A stretch of 64,000 bases of DNA. It comes from Corylus avellana (taxonomy: Eukaryota > Streptophyta > Magnoliopsida > Fagales > Betulaceae). Below, in pieces: positions 9,593 to 21,971 of this stretch (its first letter is position 1; the number at the start of each line of letters is the position of its first letter). A program made the translations under genes and the position numbers. The DNA is taken from contig NC_081547.1 in NCBI RefSeq assembly GCF_901000735.1, positions 29,809,382 to 29,873,381 on the forward strand, given 5' to 3'. Below the pieces are notes generated by a model. The model was not told the origin of the DNA, searched no databases, and saw only the letters and a program-made list of their open reading frames with translations.

Positions 9593-12500
9593 ATGTCTTG
9601 CTGCTTCTATAGTTGTGCCTCCGTACCTTCTTTCTCTGCTCCCTCGGCTTCCTTTAGAAGCTCCAGATTCGCTCTCTCCTCCAGTTCAAGGCCCCGAGTC
9701 CATTGTGCCCTTCGAGGTAATTTCCCACCCATTGGATATCTCTATTATTCTTATTATGATTATCCCATTTGGTAATTTTTAATGTTTCTTCTGGTTGCTG
9801 CGAGAATTTGTTGGAAAAGTTTTGATTTTTGTCGAAATTTTTCTGGGAAAGCAAACGGTGGGGAATGTTCAATTTAGATTCTCAGTCTTGTAATTATTTT
9901 GACTCAATTCTTGGGCATGGAATGGGATATATGTTGAAATTGAGATGTCAGGACTGTTAACAAGTTAGCACCCAAAAAACTCAGATTTTTTTTTTTTTTT
10001 TTTTTTTCTAATTATAATTGGAATATAAATGTAAATGGTAATAATACATTGCTAGTGCTGTATAATGCATGAATTTCGGATCATTTGTGCATGTGGGTCC
10101 CTCGTGTAATGGACAATCTTTGAGTTTATTTAGGAAATGTTTTGTCTTTTGTTGCAAGAGATTTGATCCCTTGACAACAACCATGTCTTTCTTTCTTTTT
10201 TTGGTATATTTAGTATAGTTGGTTAAATTTTGCATAAAACACCAAGTATGTTTGGAGTCCATGAGTATATTCCTGATTGATGAACATCATATCCAGGGAC
10301 TGTGGCTGAACCAAAAGTGACTGCTGCTACCGAGCCGCTGTTGCTTAATGCTATTCGTGGGGAGGATGTTGAGAGACCCCCGGTTTGGCTCATGAGGCAA
10401 GCAGGGAGGTACATGAAGGCAGGTTTATGCAGCTACAGCTTTTGTATATCATTTCTCATGTTCACTGCCGATGTTCAATAAAATTTGTTTATAATTCATG
10501 CCTTATTGAGGATTGTTGTTAAAGGATAATACCAAAATCTGTAACTTCAGAATGTCTGAGTATCTTATGTTTGGTGTTTTCTGCTTGTTAAACCCTGTTT
10601 TGGAATAAGTTGTTGGTATCGTTCATATCCTTTTATTGCTAAAATAAACCTCTTTTACCACTGGATGAGGATCATGTCACTACTTGGAAGACTAGGCATG
10701 GAACTTTCTAGGTTTTTTAGGTGCTCTGAATACTTCAAATGTCACAGTTCTATATTCCTTAGTATGTTTTTTCTTTTTCTGTTGGCATTATGCTTTGTTG
10801 TTCATTCTGGTCAGATACATGTCTTGTTTTGTAAGCTTCTTTTCTACATAATTTTGGATGTTAATATTGTCTTTTAAATATTAAATACACCCTGAGAAAG
10901 TTAACTGTTGTGCCTGTTTTATAGATGCACATAATAAAGTACAATGTTCTGCTTTACAAGATCAGCTATTTTAGAACTTTTCATAATTTCCTTGCAGTAT
11001 CTGTTTCTTTTAAATCTTTTGTAGCTAAAAAGGTATCTCATGGTTATCTGCTGTGATCTTGCATTTCCTATTTCATAGTGATGCAAATGTCATTTTCGTT
11101 TTTTTTCCTACATAACTTGGATCGCATTTATCGACAATTTCTTGTGACAGAGTTACCAAATTATCTGTGAGAAGTATCCTTCGTTTCGGGAAAGATCAGA
11201 AAATGTTGATCTTGTTGTGGAAATTTCACTACAACCGTGGAAGGTTTTTAAGCCTGATGGGGTAAGATTGAATCATTGTTAGATTATTGTTATTTAGGCA
11301 ATTTCATGTTATACTTATCTTATCCTTCTGAGTTAGTTGGCTGTTATTATTTCTCTGATTTCTCTCACATTGATTATGATAGGTCATTTTATTCTCGGAC
11401 ATTCTTACCCCTCTATCTGGGATGAACATACCTTTTGACATTGTGAAAGGTAAGGGTCCTGTCATACCCAATCCTCTATGCACGGCTGTTGATGTCGAAC
11501 AAGTGAGAGAATTCATTCCTGAAGATTCAGTCCCATATGTTGGGGAAGCCTTGACAATCTTACGGAAAGAGGTCCTTGGCATGTTTCCTTTTCATTTTCC
11601 ACCTAAAACTGTCTTTTATTCATTATTTCTAGGACCATTTCTCCTCTTCATTCATTTTAGTATTTTACAACTAATGCCTCCCAGTTCTGTTATGTACCAT
11701 AAGGCAAGGTATTCTTCATTTACCTCATTTCAAGAGAGGGACATTCTATCTTCCCTGTTTATACCATACATGGATCATTACTAGTTCAATCTAAAAGGTG
11801 TGGGTTTGATATTTTCTGGAGAAATAATCAAAAGGCTTCCTCATTAGGTACCCCAAGAAATGGAATTACCAAATAGTGTAGGAATCCCTTGCTTGTGGCA
11901 ATTTTGAATAAGCATTTTCAGTTTTGAGTTGGACTCCATAACAATGACTCCAACGTTTTAATTTATTTGCTAAAGGATGATTAATTCTAAATGCCCATAG
12001 TATGAACTTAAAATAAACCTTTGCATTATCTCATTTCTCTGTACAAATGAATGCTGTTATGTATTTTCGCGTTGCTTTACCTTAACCAATACTAAAAGTT
12101 GTGTTATGCTCATCTATGATGTCTTTATTTCCAGGTAGATAATAAAGCAGCAGTCTTAGGTTTTGTTGGGGCTCCTTTTACCCTGGCGTCTTATGTGGTT
12201 GAAGGTGGTTCATCGAAGCACTTCTCAAAAATAAAGAGATTAGCTTTCTCACAACCCAAGGTAATTTTGTGCTTGTTGCCTTTTAGTATTCTGGAACCTA
12301 ACGAGGTCCATAATGATTGCATACCAGCTGGAATAATACTTGCAATATTTGTTTCAGTGGGATGCCATTTTGATTTAGGTTTATTTCTGAAGTAGGTCTC
12401 AGTTATCAAAAAAAAAAAAAATGTTTAGGTGCTCAAAAGATATCATGGGTAGGCTGGAGACTTGGGTGTTATTCTCTTTTTAGTATAGACAGGTATACAG

Positions 12501-13304
12501 AATTGGTGTATGAATAATGCCTCTTTGTATCATTGATCTGATCTCTTTCAATCAGTATAGTAATATTTGACTCTCGTGATCTGGAGCTAGTTTACTTAAC
12601 CAAGAAAAAAAAAAAAAAAATTCTAAAAACTCTACTATATTTGGATCATCTAGGAAAACATATGGATAAAAGACCAGTATGAATATCTATTTAGGTAATC
12701 CATTCTTATCATATTGAAGGGACAGTTGTAATTTTGTCCTTTTCCTACTGAAGTTTAAGTCTTTATTTGATCTCTGTTACTTGTACAGGTCCTCCATGCA
12801 TTACTTGAGAAATTTGCAACGTCAATGGCAAAGTACATTAAATACCAAGCTGACAGTGGAGCTCAAGCTGTTCAGATCTTTGACTCATGGGCCACAGAGC
12901 TTAGCCCCGTAGATTTCGAAGAGTTCAGTCTGCCTTACTTGAAGCAGATTGTGGATTCTGTAAAACAAACCCATCCAGATCTTCCTCTAATCCTTTATGC
13001 AAGCGGATCCGGGGGCTTACTTGAGAGGCTAGCTTTGACTGGTGTTGATGTAGTTAGCCTGGATTGGACTGTTGATATTGCTGAAGGTAGGAGACGACTG
13101 GGATCAAATGTAGCAGTTCAGGGGAATGTGGATCCTGGTGTTCTGTTTGGTTCAAAGGAGTTCATCACCAACCGTATCAATGATACTGTGAGGAAAGCAG
13201 GGAGAGGGAAACATATTTTGAATCTTGGCCATGGCATTGTTGTAGGTACACCTGAAGAGAATGTTGCTCATTTCTTTGAGGTTTCTAAAGGACTCAGATA
13301 CTAA
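9593..13304 (+). CDS. HEME: uroporphyrinogen decarboxylase, plastid
   Basis: Decarboxylates the four acetate side chains of uroporphyrinogen III to give coproporphyrinogen III in plastid heme and chlorophyll synthesis. Exons are 9593-9716, 10297-10418, 11151-11261, 11383-11571, 12135-12260 and 12789-13304, giving 395 residues. The first 40 or so residues are Ser/Arg-rich with almost no acidic residues, a transit peptide. Family signatures follow: [14 protein letters not shown] (69-82) with the substrate-binding Arg residues, [11 protein letters not shown] with the catalytic-site Asp, and [16 protein letters not shown]. Near the C-terminus are YASGSGG, QGNVDPG and [15 protein letters not shown] with the conserved His. 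Length and order match plant enzymes, so the gene looks functional. Intron 2 must begin with GC (AAG|GCAGGT at 10419) because no GT donor keeps the highly conserved join RYMK-SYQ in frame. HEME1 and HEME2 cannot be told apart here. Confidence 0.97.
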
Positions 13305-14760
13305 AAAGCAGTCTGGGATAGGTTACAGTTTCCTCTTGCTTTTTGGAGTTTTGTAACATTAGCCTCCTTTCCAGCCAGTGATCATTCTTCACTTGAATTT
13401 CATAGTGCCCAGATGGTGGAGAAAAAGTATTTGTAAGCAATTATTTTAGCATGCATAATAATTCCATTCCATATGAACAAGTTAAGGCTTGGATAATCTT
13501 GTGATGAAGCTGGGTCTCTGAATATATAATTAATAAAGGTATTAATATTCGTTGAACTAAAAATCCAAAACCATTTTGTGTGTTCTGCTCACGTGGGGCT
13601 TATGTGGATTCCAAGTGTAAAGTTTACATGCATAATTGGTATCTAACTCTAATATTATATTAAAAAGTTAAGTTAATAAAAAATAATTTATTTAACTATT
13701 TGTTTAATATTCTAACATGTTGCTTTATCATCATCAATTATATATGTATAACTCTAGTAATAAGTGTGCCTCAATGAATGACTAGCTACTTACTTGCAAT
13801 GACAATGAAAACGTTGTAGACGATGATGAGCCCACATGTCCCATCTTGATGTTGGTGGCTGTGAGCCCACATTGTCCACGTAACGATAAAATACCCAGAG
13901 AATAAACAAAAATTGTTCTTCCAGTGTCTCATTCAAGAAAAAAGAAGAAGACACAGGAAAGAGATATAGATCATCTTGAATGGTCTCCAACCCAGATTGG
14001 GTTCCCCACTCGCTAAAGCATCAATTGAGTCTCCCACTCTTTGGAATTTGGATAACGTTATCCCTATTGTAATATCCCATGTGCTGTACCTCTTTACTTT
14101 CAATTTGCGCCTACCATCTCCTGCCTTTTGCAACATGTCTAGCGCCCAAAGTCTCGAGCAGGTAGACCTTATAAGAATTTATTTATATTTGCTGTTCGAA
14201 TTGTTAAATAATGCGTTTCGGAGAGGACTATGGCCCTTCGGCCCCTTTTTCATTCCAATTATTATCTTGTAAGAGTAGTAAAAGCTATGATTGTGAAGCA
14301 AAATTGATGAGTTAGAAATGGATATGTTAGGTCGTGAAGCACCCCAAGGGGCAAGTTAGCTTTATGGAAGATAAGAAAGTTGTTAAAAAGTGAAGAAAAC
14401 CTCACATGATGCGTGTCAAGCATTTGTGAAAAGTGGTGAAGGGAGATCCTGACATCTAGAGAAAAAAAGAAAAAAAAAAAAGAGTAGTTTTTATGTCTTT
14501 TTGATTCCCTAAAACAACAAATGAGATAGAGAATTGGGAAATGAGAGACAACTTGAAGCAACTTGTACTTTCACCTCAAATCACCTTCCACTAACTCATA
14601 TAATTCATACTCCCAAAAGGATCTCTCACCAGTACTTGGGAGGCCATTCAAGTCTCAGAGCATGATGAGAAAAGGGTTACAATTAAGAAAACATAAAATA
14701 AGAGAGGGCCCCTAGAACAACGTACACCCAAATAGCTGAAAATTAAATGGTCATAAATGA
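13305..14760. other. intergenic: UROD 3' UTR and uncharacterised AT-rich DNA
   Basis: The UROD 3' UTR probably ends near 13560. Beyond it, short open frames on both strands (for example 13976-14272 plus and 14262-14561 minus) have no recognised motif and no exon-like junctions. No RNA gene was recognised. Confidence 0.4.
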
Positions 14761-16000
14761 TCCGGGTCCAATGTTTGTTGAATAGAATTCCAAGAAAATG
14801 GTGGTCTTGAGACTTGAGAGAGTTGTTGCTGTTGTTGAAGCAAGCCATTGAAGAGCTTGCTTAATTGCTATTGCAATTTGCAACGGCAACAAAGAAAGAG
14901 CGTGAGGGAATAAATAATTAATACTACCAAAAAAAAAAACTAGATTTAGATCCGTTGAAGAAGAGCTTACTTGGCTTATTGTGTCTTGACGACAAAATAA
15001 GGAGCGCACTCAACAAGGGAAATAGAGACGCCAACAAATACTCCACTTCTTTTTTCCTTTTGTGTAAAGTTGGGGTAGGATTCAGTGAAACCCATATGAT
15101 TAAGGCATAAGAAACCAATTAATAATGCATTATGGGTGTCAAATTGGTATTTTAGCTCATTGATTTTATCATGTAAATGATTGCACAAGTGGGCAATAAA
15201 TGGGGTCCGACTAATTGCATCTACTGTTCTGCCTCCCAACTCCTCCATATCTCCATCCGTTGCTAGCTATCGCTTTCCTTCCAGATTGTAAAGCCCATTT
15301 TAGAAGGAAACATGTGCCCCAAAAATAATTAAATGAACAGAAAAGTTGTATCCATTTTTTTTGAATATTGTATTTTTTTTATGTAGAGATATATCTAAGA
15401 TTGTAGAGGCTCTTGATTGGGTGATTGCCCGTCTGTTTAATCTACAAAAAATATTCACTGCCTTGTGACAAATTCCACCAAATACATTCCCTAGTGCTTG
15501 TCATAATCATCCAAAGGAAAATATCACATCACCCTTTTTTTTTCTTTTTTTTTTTCTGTTTTTTCCTTTCTAATTAAAGTATCACATCACCTATTTATAA
15601 TCCCACGTCGAGTGCCCAATAATGTTATTGATATCCAATTAAAGAAGTGACTGATAACTAAACTTCTTACATTGTTATTTTCATTAGATATTTTTTATAA
15701 TAAAAAATAATAAGTCGAAGAATAATTATCCTATGGGAGGAGCCTAATCACTATGTCAACCCATCACAACAAATTTATGTATTTTTTTTTTCTTTTACTT
15801 CCAATAAAATAAAATGGTATAGGCCATTGCACATGCAGGATGTGAATGCATTATGCATGCATGGGAAAATGAACTCGAATTATTACCGTTGATTTTATTT
15901 CTTTTTTTTTTCAAGTGGTAATTAAAAAGAAAATTGACAGCTGGGTTCAATGGTTGCCAACTTGGAAGTCGGAACTAACTCTTGCCATAAGAAAAACGTG
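14761..16000. other. intergenic: AT-rich, no gene recognised
   Basis: Overlapping minus-strand open frames between about 14740 and 15250 have no recognisable domain or family resemblance. The rest is A/T-rich with poly-T runs near 15537-15555 and 15783-15793. A non-coding transcript cannot be excluded or supported from sequence alone. Confidence 0.35.
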
Positions 16001-16062
16001 GAGTATATTGTCAGATCCTTGAAAGGTGGAGATTCACTTTGATCCTCAGCTCACAAATAAAT

Positions 16063-16201
16063 AGGATCATCTCCCGTTCAAATCAATCAGATAATATCTA
16101 GTTAATTATAGTGAAAAAATATTTTTGTCCTCCTTAAAAAGTTAAAAGACAAAAATATATTTTCACTATAACTAACAGGATTATCTCCAGTTCAAACCAA
16201 T
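16063..16201. mobile_element. hairpin element flanked by 25-bp direct repeats
   Basis: 16101-16130 (starting GTTAATTATAGTGAAA) is the near-perfect inverse of 16148-16176 (ending TTTCACTATAACTAAC), making a stem of about 29 bp with a short loop. Similar 25-bp direct repeats AGGATYATCTCC-MGTTCAAA lie outside it at 16063-16087 and 16177-16201. This looks like a decayed non-autonomous element; the class is not determined. Confidence 0.6.
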
Positions 16202-16230
16202 AACCACTCAAATGAGCTATATATATATAT

Positions 16231-16393
16231 TAGGTGTTCTTCTAGTATTTTTTTAGTGTTATCTCAACTATGATATAGCTTTTAAATCACCAATAGATTA
16301 AAAGTTAATAATGATAACTTCAAATTCAATAATAATTTTAAAAGTTATATCACAGTTGGAAGGACACTAAAAAAAACTCTAGAATAACACTTA
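16231..16393. mobile_element. foldback MITE with about 55-bp inverted repeats
   Basis: The left arm 16231-16286 begins TAGGTGTTCTTCTAG and includes TTTTTTTAGTGTTATCTCAA. The right arm 16336-16393 is its inverse, including TTGGAAGGACACTAAAAAAA and CTAGAATAACACTTA. The two arms cover most of the 163-bp element; there is no coding capacity. A (TA)n run follows at about 16405-16422. Confidence 0.75.
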
Positions 16394-16757
16394 ATATTTT
16401 TCATATATATATATATATATATTGAAGAATTCATTGCATATAATTTGGTGGGCAGGGGAGAAACTGTTCTCAATTGGGAGGGTTTGACTTTCATATTATT
16501 AAACAAATACAAATAAAGCATCGAAATTTAAGAAATCAAAAGATTCTTTATACTGGTAGTAATCTAAAAAAATTCAACTTGTATTTTGAGAGAGGGTATT
16601 GTTAAGGGTTTGTTGCATCCAAGCCATGTGTGAAACCAAGTAGAGTGCCCGCTGTTTCCTTCCAACGTGGGACACACATCTTTTTGTAGAAAATAAATAT
16701 ATTTATATATGTTGAAAAAATTAAGGAAACGTAAGCATTGTTTGCTAATATTTTTGT

Positions 16758-16866
16758 TAATTCAACCGGTTGATTCAGTTGTGAATCATGCCTTATGAAG
16801 TGGAGGTTATTAATTTGAATTTTTCTTCTTTCTTTTTTTATGTAGACATGTCAAAAAAAAAAAAAA
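16758..16866 (+). mobile_element. tRNA-derived SINE, copy 3 (diverged)
   Basis: The element retains the family body (TTATGAAGTGGAGGTTATTA, then TTTGAAT, then TGTAGACATGTC) and ends in a long A-tail. Eleven-bp flanking repeats, AATATTTTTGT at 16747-16757 and AATACTTTTGT at 16867-16877, differ by one base. It is more diverged in the head region than the other two copies. Confidence 0.75.
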
Positions 16867-16877
16867 AATACTTTTGT

Positions 16878-18056
16878 ACAAAAAGACTTGTTATTCTTTT
16901 ATTTTTTTTAAAAAAAAATATGTAGAAATTTTTTTAAAAATATATAAATTAAATGAAGAATAGAAAAATAGCTATTCTGATGTGTGAACATTTTGAATAA
17001 ATTTCCAAAGAGGAAGTCAACTCGATGCATTCCTATATGAGTTGTCTCCATCTCAGCCTTCGCAGTCAAAGTTGGAAGCTAGTTTCAAGTTGGGAGTTGG
17101 AACCAAGCAAGCAAAACAATGCCACGTGTTCCACACGAAAGCTCTCTAGTTATTTACAATTTTGCATCTTCAGCCACCCACTCAAATCCATCATATTCTC
17201 AAAACTCGGAAGAAAAGTAAATAAAAAAGTCATATTTATGGAGCTACTTAAAAAAGTCATTGGCGTTATAAGTTTGGACGCCTGCCTCCTCCTGCGATGC
17301 AAGTCGTTCCACGTGAGTAAGAGACAGTTACCATCCCCTCCCCCACTTTCAGATTTAGATTGGATTTTTGAGTAATTTTTTGCCCAAATTATAAATAAAT
17401 ATATACAGAAGGGAACTAAAAATTTATTTCAACAAATAAATATCAAATGAAAATCTTAGAATTTACTAAGATGAAATTTTTTTGGAAATCCTTATTTGAT
17501 AATTTACCTCACATAATCACGTTAGCTATTAAATAATTAAATTTAATTATAACTAACAAATCAGAAAAATGCTAAATAAAAATAGTAGAATTTTCCTTGC
17601 CTATTAATTGGATGAGTTTTCTCGTTATTCGTCATTCAACGGTTTATTATTGAAAAAAAAAAAAAAAAAAAAAAGAGAAGAAAAAGAAAATGATCTTATA
17701 TTCTTATCATTTCAAACCTGGCTGGTCGTTGTTCACATTTGACTTGGATAATTAGAAAAGGTGAAAAAAAAAATAATAAATAGAATCATAACCCAATTGG
17801 AATCCTTGAGATACCTTGCCTTATAAAAATAAAATAAAAAATAAATTCCCTTCCTCGGTAGAATCTAAAACTCTCCCCTTATTAATACTAATCATATTTA
17901 CGCCATTATTTTTGCATCTCCCCTCCGCGTCAAACTGTTTTTTAATTCCGCTCCTTATATTCAACAGAACAGAACAGAACAGAACAGAGTATACACAAAG
18001 CATAACGCTTGATTCTTGAACAAAAGCTAAGAGAACAGAGTTTGTTGTACGTGGTG
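16878..18056. other. AZG1 upstream region
   Basis: AT-rich DNA with a poly-A run at about 17655-17675 leads into the AZG1 promoter. TTATAAAAAT at 17821-17830 is a plausible TATA element. The 5' UTR includes five AACAG units at about 17963-17987. An in-frame ATG at 18009 lies upstream of the preferred start. The open frame at 17025-17375 has no recognisable features. Confidence 0.45.
17963..17988 (+). repeat. AACAG pentanucleotide microsatellite in AZG1 leader
   Basis: Five tandem AACAG units lie about 70-95 nt before the AZG1 start codon, probably inside the 5' UTR. Confidence 0.8.
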
Positions 18057-19790
18057 ATGGAGGTTCAAACGCCACCGCCGCCACCTTCCCAGCGCTCAAA
18101 CCCAAAGCCGCTGACCCGGCTGAACACGCACGTGGGCAACAGTTGGGTGGGCAAGCGCTTCAAGCTATCCGAGCGCAACACCACCTTCACCACCGAGCTC
18201 CGAGCCGGCACCGCCACCTTCCTCACCATGGCCTACATCCTCGCCGTGAACGCCTCCATCCTCACCGACTCCGGCGGAACCTGCTCTGTCTCCGATTGCG
18301 TCCCCCTCTGCTCCGACTCCTCGGTCTCAATCTCCAACTGCAACGGCTCCAACCTCCAGGTCATCCAGCCCGACGAGTCCTGCAAGTTCAACCCGGTCAA
18401 TCCGGGCTACGAGGCCTGCCTCGAGAGAATACGCAAGGATCTGATAGTAGCCACCGTGGCATCGTCTCTCATCGGCTGTGTGATAATGGGTGCCTTTGCA
18501 AACCTTCCTCTGGCCTTGGCTCCGGGTATGGGTACCAACGCCTATTTCGCCTACACCGTCGTCGGCTTTCACGGGTCGGGTAATGTCTCCTACCAGAGCG
18601 CCTTAGCGGCCGTGTTCATCGAAGGCCTAATCTTCTTGGCCATTTCCGCAATTGGGTTTCGTGCCAAACTCGCGAAACTCGTCCCCAAACCCGTCCGAAT
18701 CAGCTCCTCCGCCGGTATCGGTCTCTTCTTAGCCTTTATCGGGTTACAGAACAACGAAGGAATCGGGCTGATTGGGTACAGTTCGTCGACTCTGGTGACA
18801 CTCGGAGCCTGCCCCGCTAGCTCTAGGGCGTCGCTAGCCCCTGTCATAACCGCTGCTAACGGAACCGTCAGTTTAATCCCGGGAGGCACCGTCTCGGGCG
18901 GTATTTACTGCCTCCAAGACACCATGGAAAGCCCGACATTTTGGCTCGGTATCGTCGGTTTCGTAATTATCGCTTACTGCCTGGTGAAAGACGTGAAGGG
19001 TGCTATGATTTACGGCATAATATTCGTAACGGCCGTCTCGTGGTTCCGTAACAGCAAGGTAACGGTGTTTCCGAATACCGATACCGGCAACTCGGCGTAC
19101 CAGTATTTCAAGAAGGTAGTTGATGTGCATGCGATAAAGAGTACAGCTGGGGCGTTAAGCTTTAAGAATATCAGTAAAGGTTCTTTTTGGCAAGCCTTGA
19201 TCACGTTTTTGTACGTTGACATACTCGATACAACCGGTACCCTGTATTCGATGGCCCGGTTTGCCGGTTTCGTTGACCAAAACGGAGACTTCGAGGGCCA
19301 ATACTTCGCTTTCATGTCGGACGCCACGTCAATTGTGGTGGGATCGTTGCTGGGGACCTCGCCGGTGACGGCGTTTATCGAATCGTCAACCGGGATCAGG
19401 GAGGGTGGAAGGACAGGGCTGACGGCGCTAACTGTGGCGGGATACTTCTTCTTGGCGTTTTTCTTCACGCCGCTGCTGGCGTCAATTCCAGCGTGGGCGG
19501 TGGGCCCGCCGTTGATCTTAGTAGGCGTGATGATGATGAAATCAGTAGTGGAGATCGACTGGAACGATATGCGGCAGGCGATCCCAGCCTTCTTGACGAT
19601 GATTTTGATGCCTTTGACTTATTCCATTGCTTATGGGCTTATCGGTGGGATTGGGAGTTACATTGTTTTGCACCTATGGGATTGGGGGCATGAACTTTTG
19701 GTGAAACTTGGAATTGTAAAAGGCGTGAGCCCGAGCCGTGAAGTCAATGACGCACATGATAATAGCAATGGAAAAGCGCTTGAAGTTTAG
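18057..19790 (+). CDS. AZG1: adenine/guanine permease AZG1
   Basis: Plasma-membrane-type purine (adenine, guanine, hypoxanthine) transporter of the AzgA-like NCS2 family. It is a single 577-residue frame, the usual length and intronless as in Arabidopsis AZG1. After a Pro-rich cytosolic start ([12 protein letters not shown]) comes [19 protein letters not shown], the conserved opening of plant AZGs. Characteristic membrane segments follow: [47 protein letters not shown]-like [36 protein letters not shown] and [20 protein letters not shown]. The start at 18057 is chosen over 18009 because it has a good context (GTGATGGAG) and gives the family's usual N-terminus; using 18009 would add 16 residues. 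The 5' half is clearly GC-richer than the surrounding DNA, a known trend in plant genes. In Arabidopsis AZG1 is adjacent to the gene like 3842-7946, supporting orthology. Confidence 0.96.
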   Translation: MEVQTPPPPPSQRSNPKPLTRLNTHVGNSWVGKRFKLSERNTTFTTELRAGTATFLTMAYILAVNASILTDSGGTCSVSDCVPLCSDSSVSISNCNGSNLQVIQPDESCKFNPVNPGYEACLERIRKDLIVATVASSLIGCVIMGAFANLPLALAPGMGTNAYFAYTVVGFHGSGNVSYQSALAAVFIEGLIFLAISAIGFRAKLAKLVPKPVRISSSAGIGLFLAFIGLQNNEGIGLIGYSSSTLVTLGACPASSRASLAPVITAANGTVSLIPGGTVSGGIYCLQDTMESPTFWLGIVGFVIIAYCLVKDVKGAMIYGIIFVTAVSWFRNSKVTVFPNTDTGNSAYQYFKKVVDVHAIKSTAGALSFKNISKGSFWQALITFLYVDILDTTGTLYSMARFAGFVDQNGDFEGQYFAFMSDATSIVVGSLLGTSPVTAFIESSTGIREGGRTGLTALTVAGYFFLAFFFTPLLASIPAWAVGPPLILVGVMMMKSVVEIDWNDMRQAIPAFLTMILMPLTYSIAYGLIGGIGSYIVLHLWDWGHELLVKLGIVKGVSPSREVNDAHDNSNGKALEV

Positions 19791-21971
19791 GAATCTAGGA
19801 TTGTGACTGTGTCTACTTTTCTTATTTTCGTTTTTGTTCATTTTTCAATTGTTGTGGTAGCTAGGAGATTTGGAAGAAATGGATTCATATGAATAGTCAG
19901 ATTATGTAAATATCATTTATATAGCTTTCGGTGCTTCTTTATAGTTTCCCATTTTTACTTTTTGTCTTCTTTTTGCTACCATTTGATTTTAAATTTGACT
20001 AAGCAATAGAAAGGTTGGCCAGTCTTGGACTATTGGTTTCTAATTTTGTTTTATTTATGTATCATGGTTTGACAATTAAATTTACTAACTAAAGTGGATG
20101 GTGATGGATTTTCAAGTTATATCAATTATATATGAACTTTAAAATTTGTTCTACAATTATGTCGTGGGCAGTTTATATATGGCAAGACAGATCGAGTTTA
20201 GAGGGATTCATGCTTAGCTTGGTGCTTTTTACCTAGGGGTGAAAATGCGCATTTTTAAAGAAAAAATTTTAAAAGTTAAAAAACAAAACTATGACGATTA
20301 ATAACTGCCCACATTTTCATATTTTGCATAAAATATGTATATATGTTGTGTATTTGCTTCTTAATTGAAAATGACAAATATTATAAATGTTTGAAAACTC
20401 AAGGTTGTGGTGATCTTAGTAGATCTTTATTTGCGCCAGTCGCTTTTTCTTCTCAATATGGTAGGTAAGTGAAGCAATATTTTTCCCGCTGTTTTTCTAG
20501 GTACTTTGTCCTTAGTCAATATGAGTTTTGAGTCTCTTTTGTATAATTGTTATATATTTTAGCGGGGGAGAACTTTTCCCAACCTGACCATATTCAAAGA
20601 TTTATATTTGTTTTGCACAAATTTTTCCTCAGGTGCTTCCTTTTATTTATAATACAGATAAAAAAGTAAACCAATAAACAATTTTATTTTTTGAGACAAA
20701 TTTCTTCTAAGTCGAGCTAAAGGAGACTCCCTCTAATTGCTTGTCCTAATCACAGTGTAATTAGGTAGACAGTTACGAGAAACTTTTGAGCATTTGTTTG
20801 AACACGTAAAATTCATCAGGAACTTCTCACGATTACAATTAAACATACTGTAATTTAGACAAACAATTAGCCCCCGTGGTGGGGGTGGGTTGAGAGGACC
20901 ACAATCTAATTTGGCACCTAATGGATTTGGGAGTGCAACGAGTAATAAACATCGTATCAAAGAAGGCAATGTTTAGTGGGGAATTAGTGGGGAATTAAGT
21001 TTAGCCAATAGCAAATTGAAACATCTCAACAGGTACGGGAGAACATTAAACTTTGCAAGAAGCTTGGGTGGCTACCTCATATTTGCCACATACAACTTTC
21101 GGACATGAATGATTATTCTGTTTAATAGATGATAACATTTTAATTTGGCCAGAGAAAGATAAAGGATAAAGGAGGGTGGGTTAGAGAACAAATTCTTGCC
21201 TGCTTTTGATCTGACAAGAAACATGCTGCTGTGTCATTTTAAAGGAACATTTTCTGAGCTTCTTTATAACATCAATGTAACATTAGATCCACCAAAGACA
21301 ACATAAACATTGTGCACTTGTCATATTTTTATGGATGATAGGACAGATCTTAACAATAATGGAGCACGTAGTGTCAAGTCGTGTTCATATGTCGGGTTTA
21401 TATTATGTCAAGCTATGAGTATTAAATTATATAGGTCAATTATAAATGCTTTATGTCGGGTTCAGATAATATTAAGACATTGGTATAATTGAAAGAGAAC
21501 TCCGATATGATTCATTTGCCCGAATAAATGAGCCCCATCAAAACCCTATTTTCTATTACACGAGTCAAACGAACTGCTTGACAAATTGGAGCAATTCAAA
21601 TCCAATGAAAATACCAGAAATTAAAAAGGATTTTTTGTTGAACCAAAAATATTTTTTGTTGATTATTTATTTTCTGTTGTACCTAATACCAAAAAATACG
21701 AAAAATATCTTACGCCAAAATAAACGAACCGTAGTCTGAAAAATCCACAGCTAATGTTTCTCTTTTGTAGTAGATTGTATCCTGGAGACAACCCAAAGGG
21801 AAAAAGGTTCTGCTCACTGTTTTGGCCCACAAATTTGATGCTGGTCTATGATGCGGCCCAACGGGCCTAAAAGGTTCGTCTCCTTTACATAATATCTAAC
21901 CAGGCACCCAATCTCCAGAGTCGACGAAACAACGTTAAGAAAGTAGCTTAGAAGACGAGGTGTAAGCTCCA
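19791..21971. other. intergenic between AZG1 and LSF2
   Basis: AZG1 3' UTR, then AT-rich DNA. A segment at about 21365-21490 (GTGTCAAGTCGTGTTC, ATGTCGGGTT, TATAGGTCAATTATA) resembles the repeat found in tandem at 50555-50865. A short hairpin (AGCCCCCGTGGTGGGGG) lies at about 20870-20887. The last 100 bases are the LSF2 5' leader. No gene was recognised. Confidence 0.4.

Noticed and set aside
14740..15250. Cluster of overlapping minus-strand open frames
   Set aside because: No recognisable domain, no splice-consistent extension and low-complexity AT-rich composition; treated as chance frames.
17025..17375. 116-codon plus-strand frame
   Set aside because: No family resemblance and no regulatory context; likely chance.
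19010..19468. 152-codon minus-strand frame
   Set aside because: Antisense shadow of AZG1.
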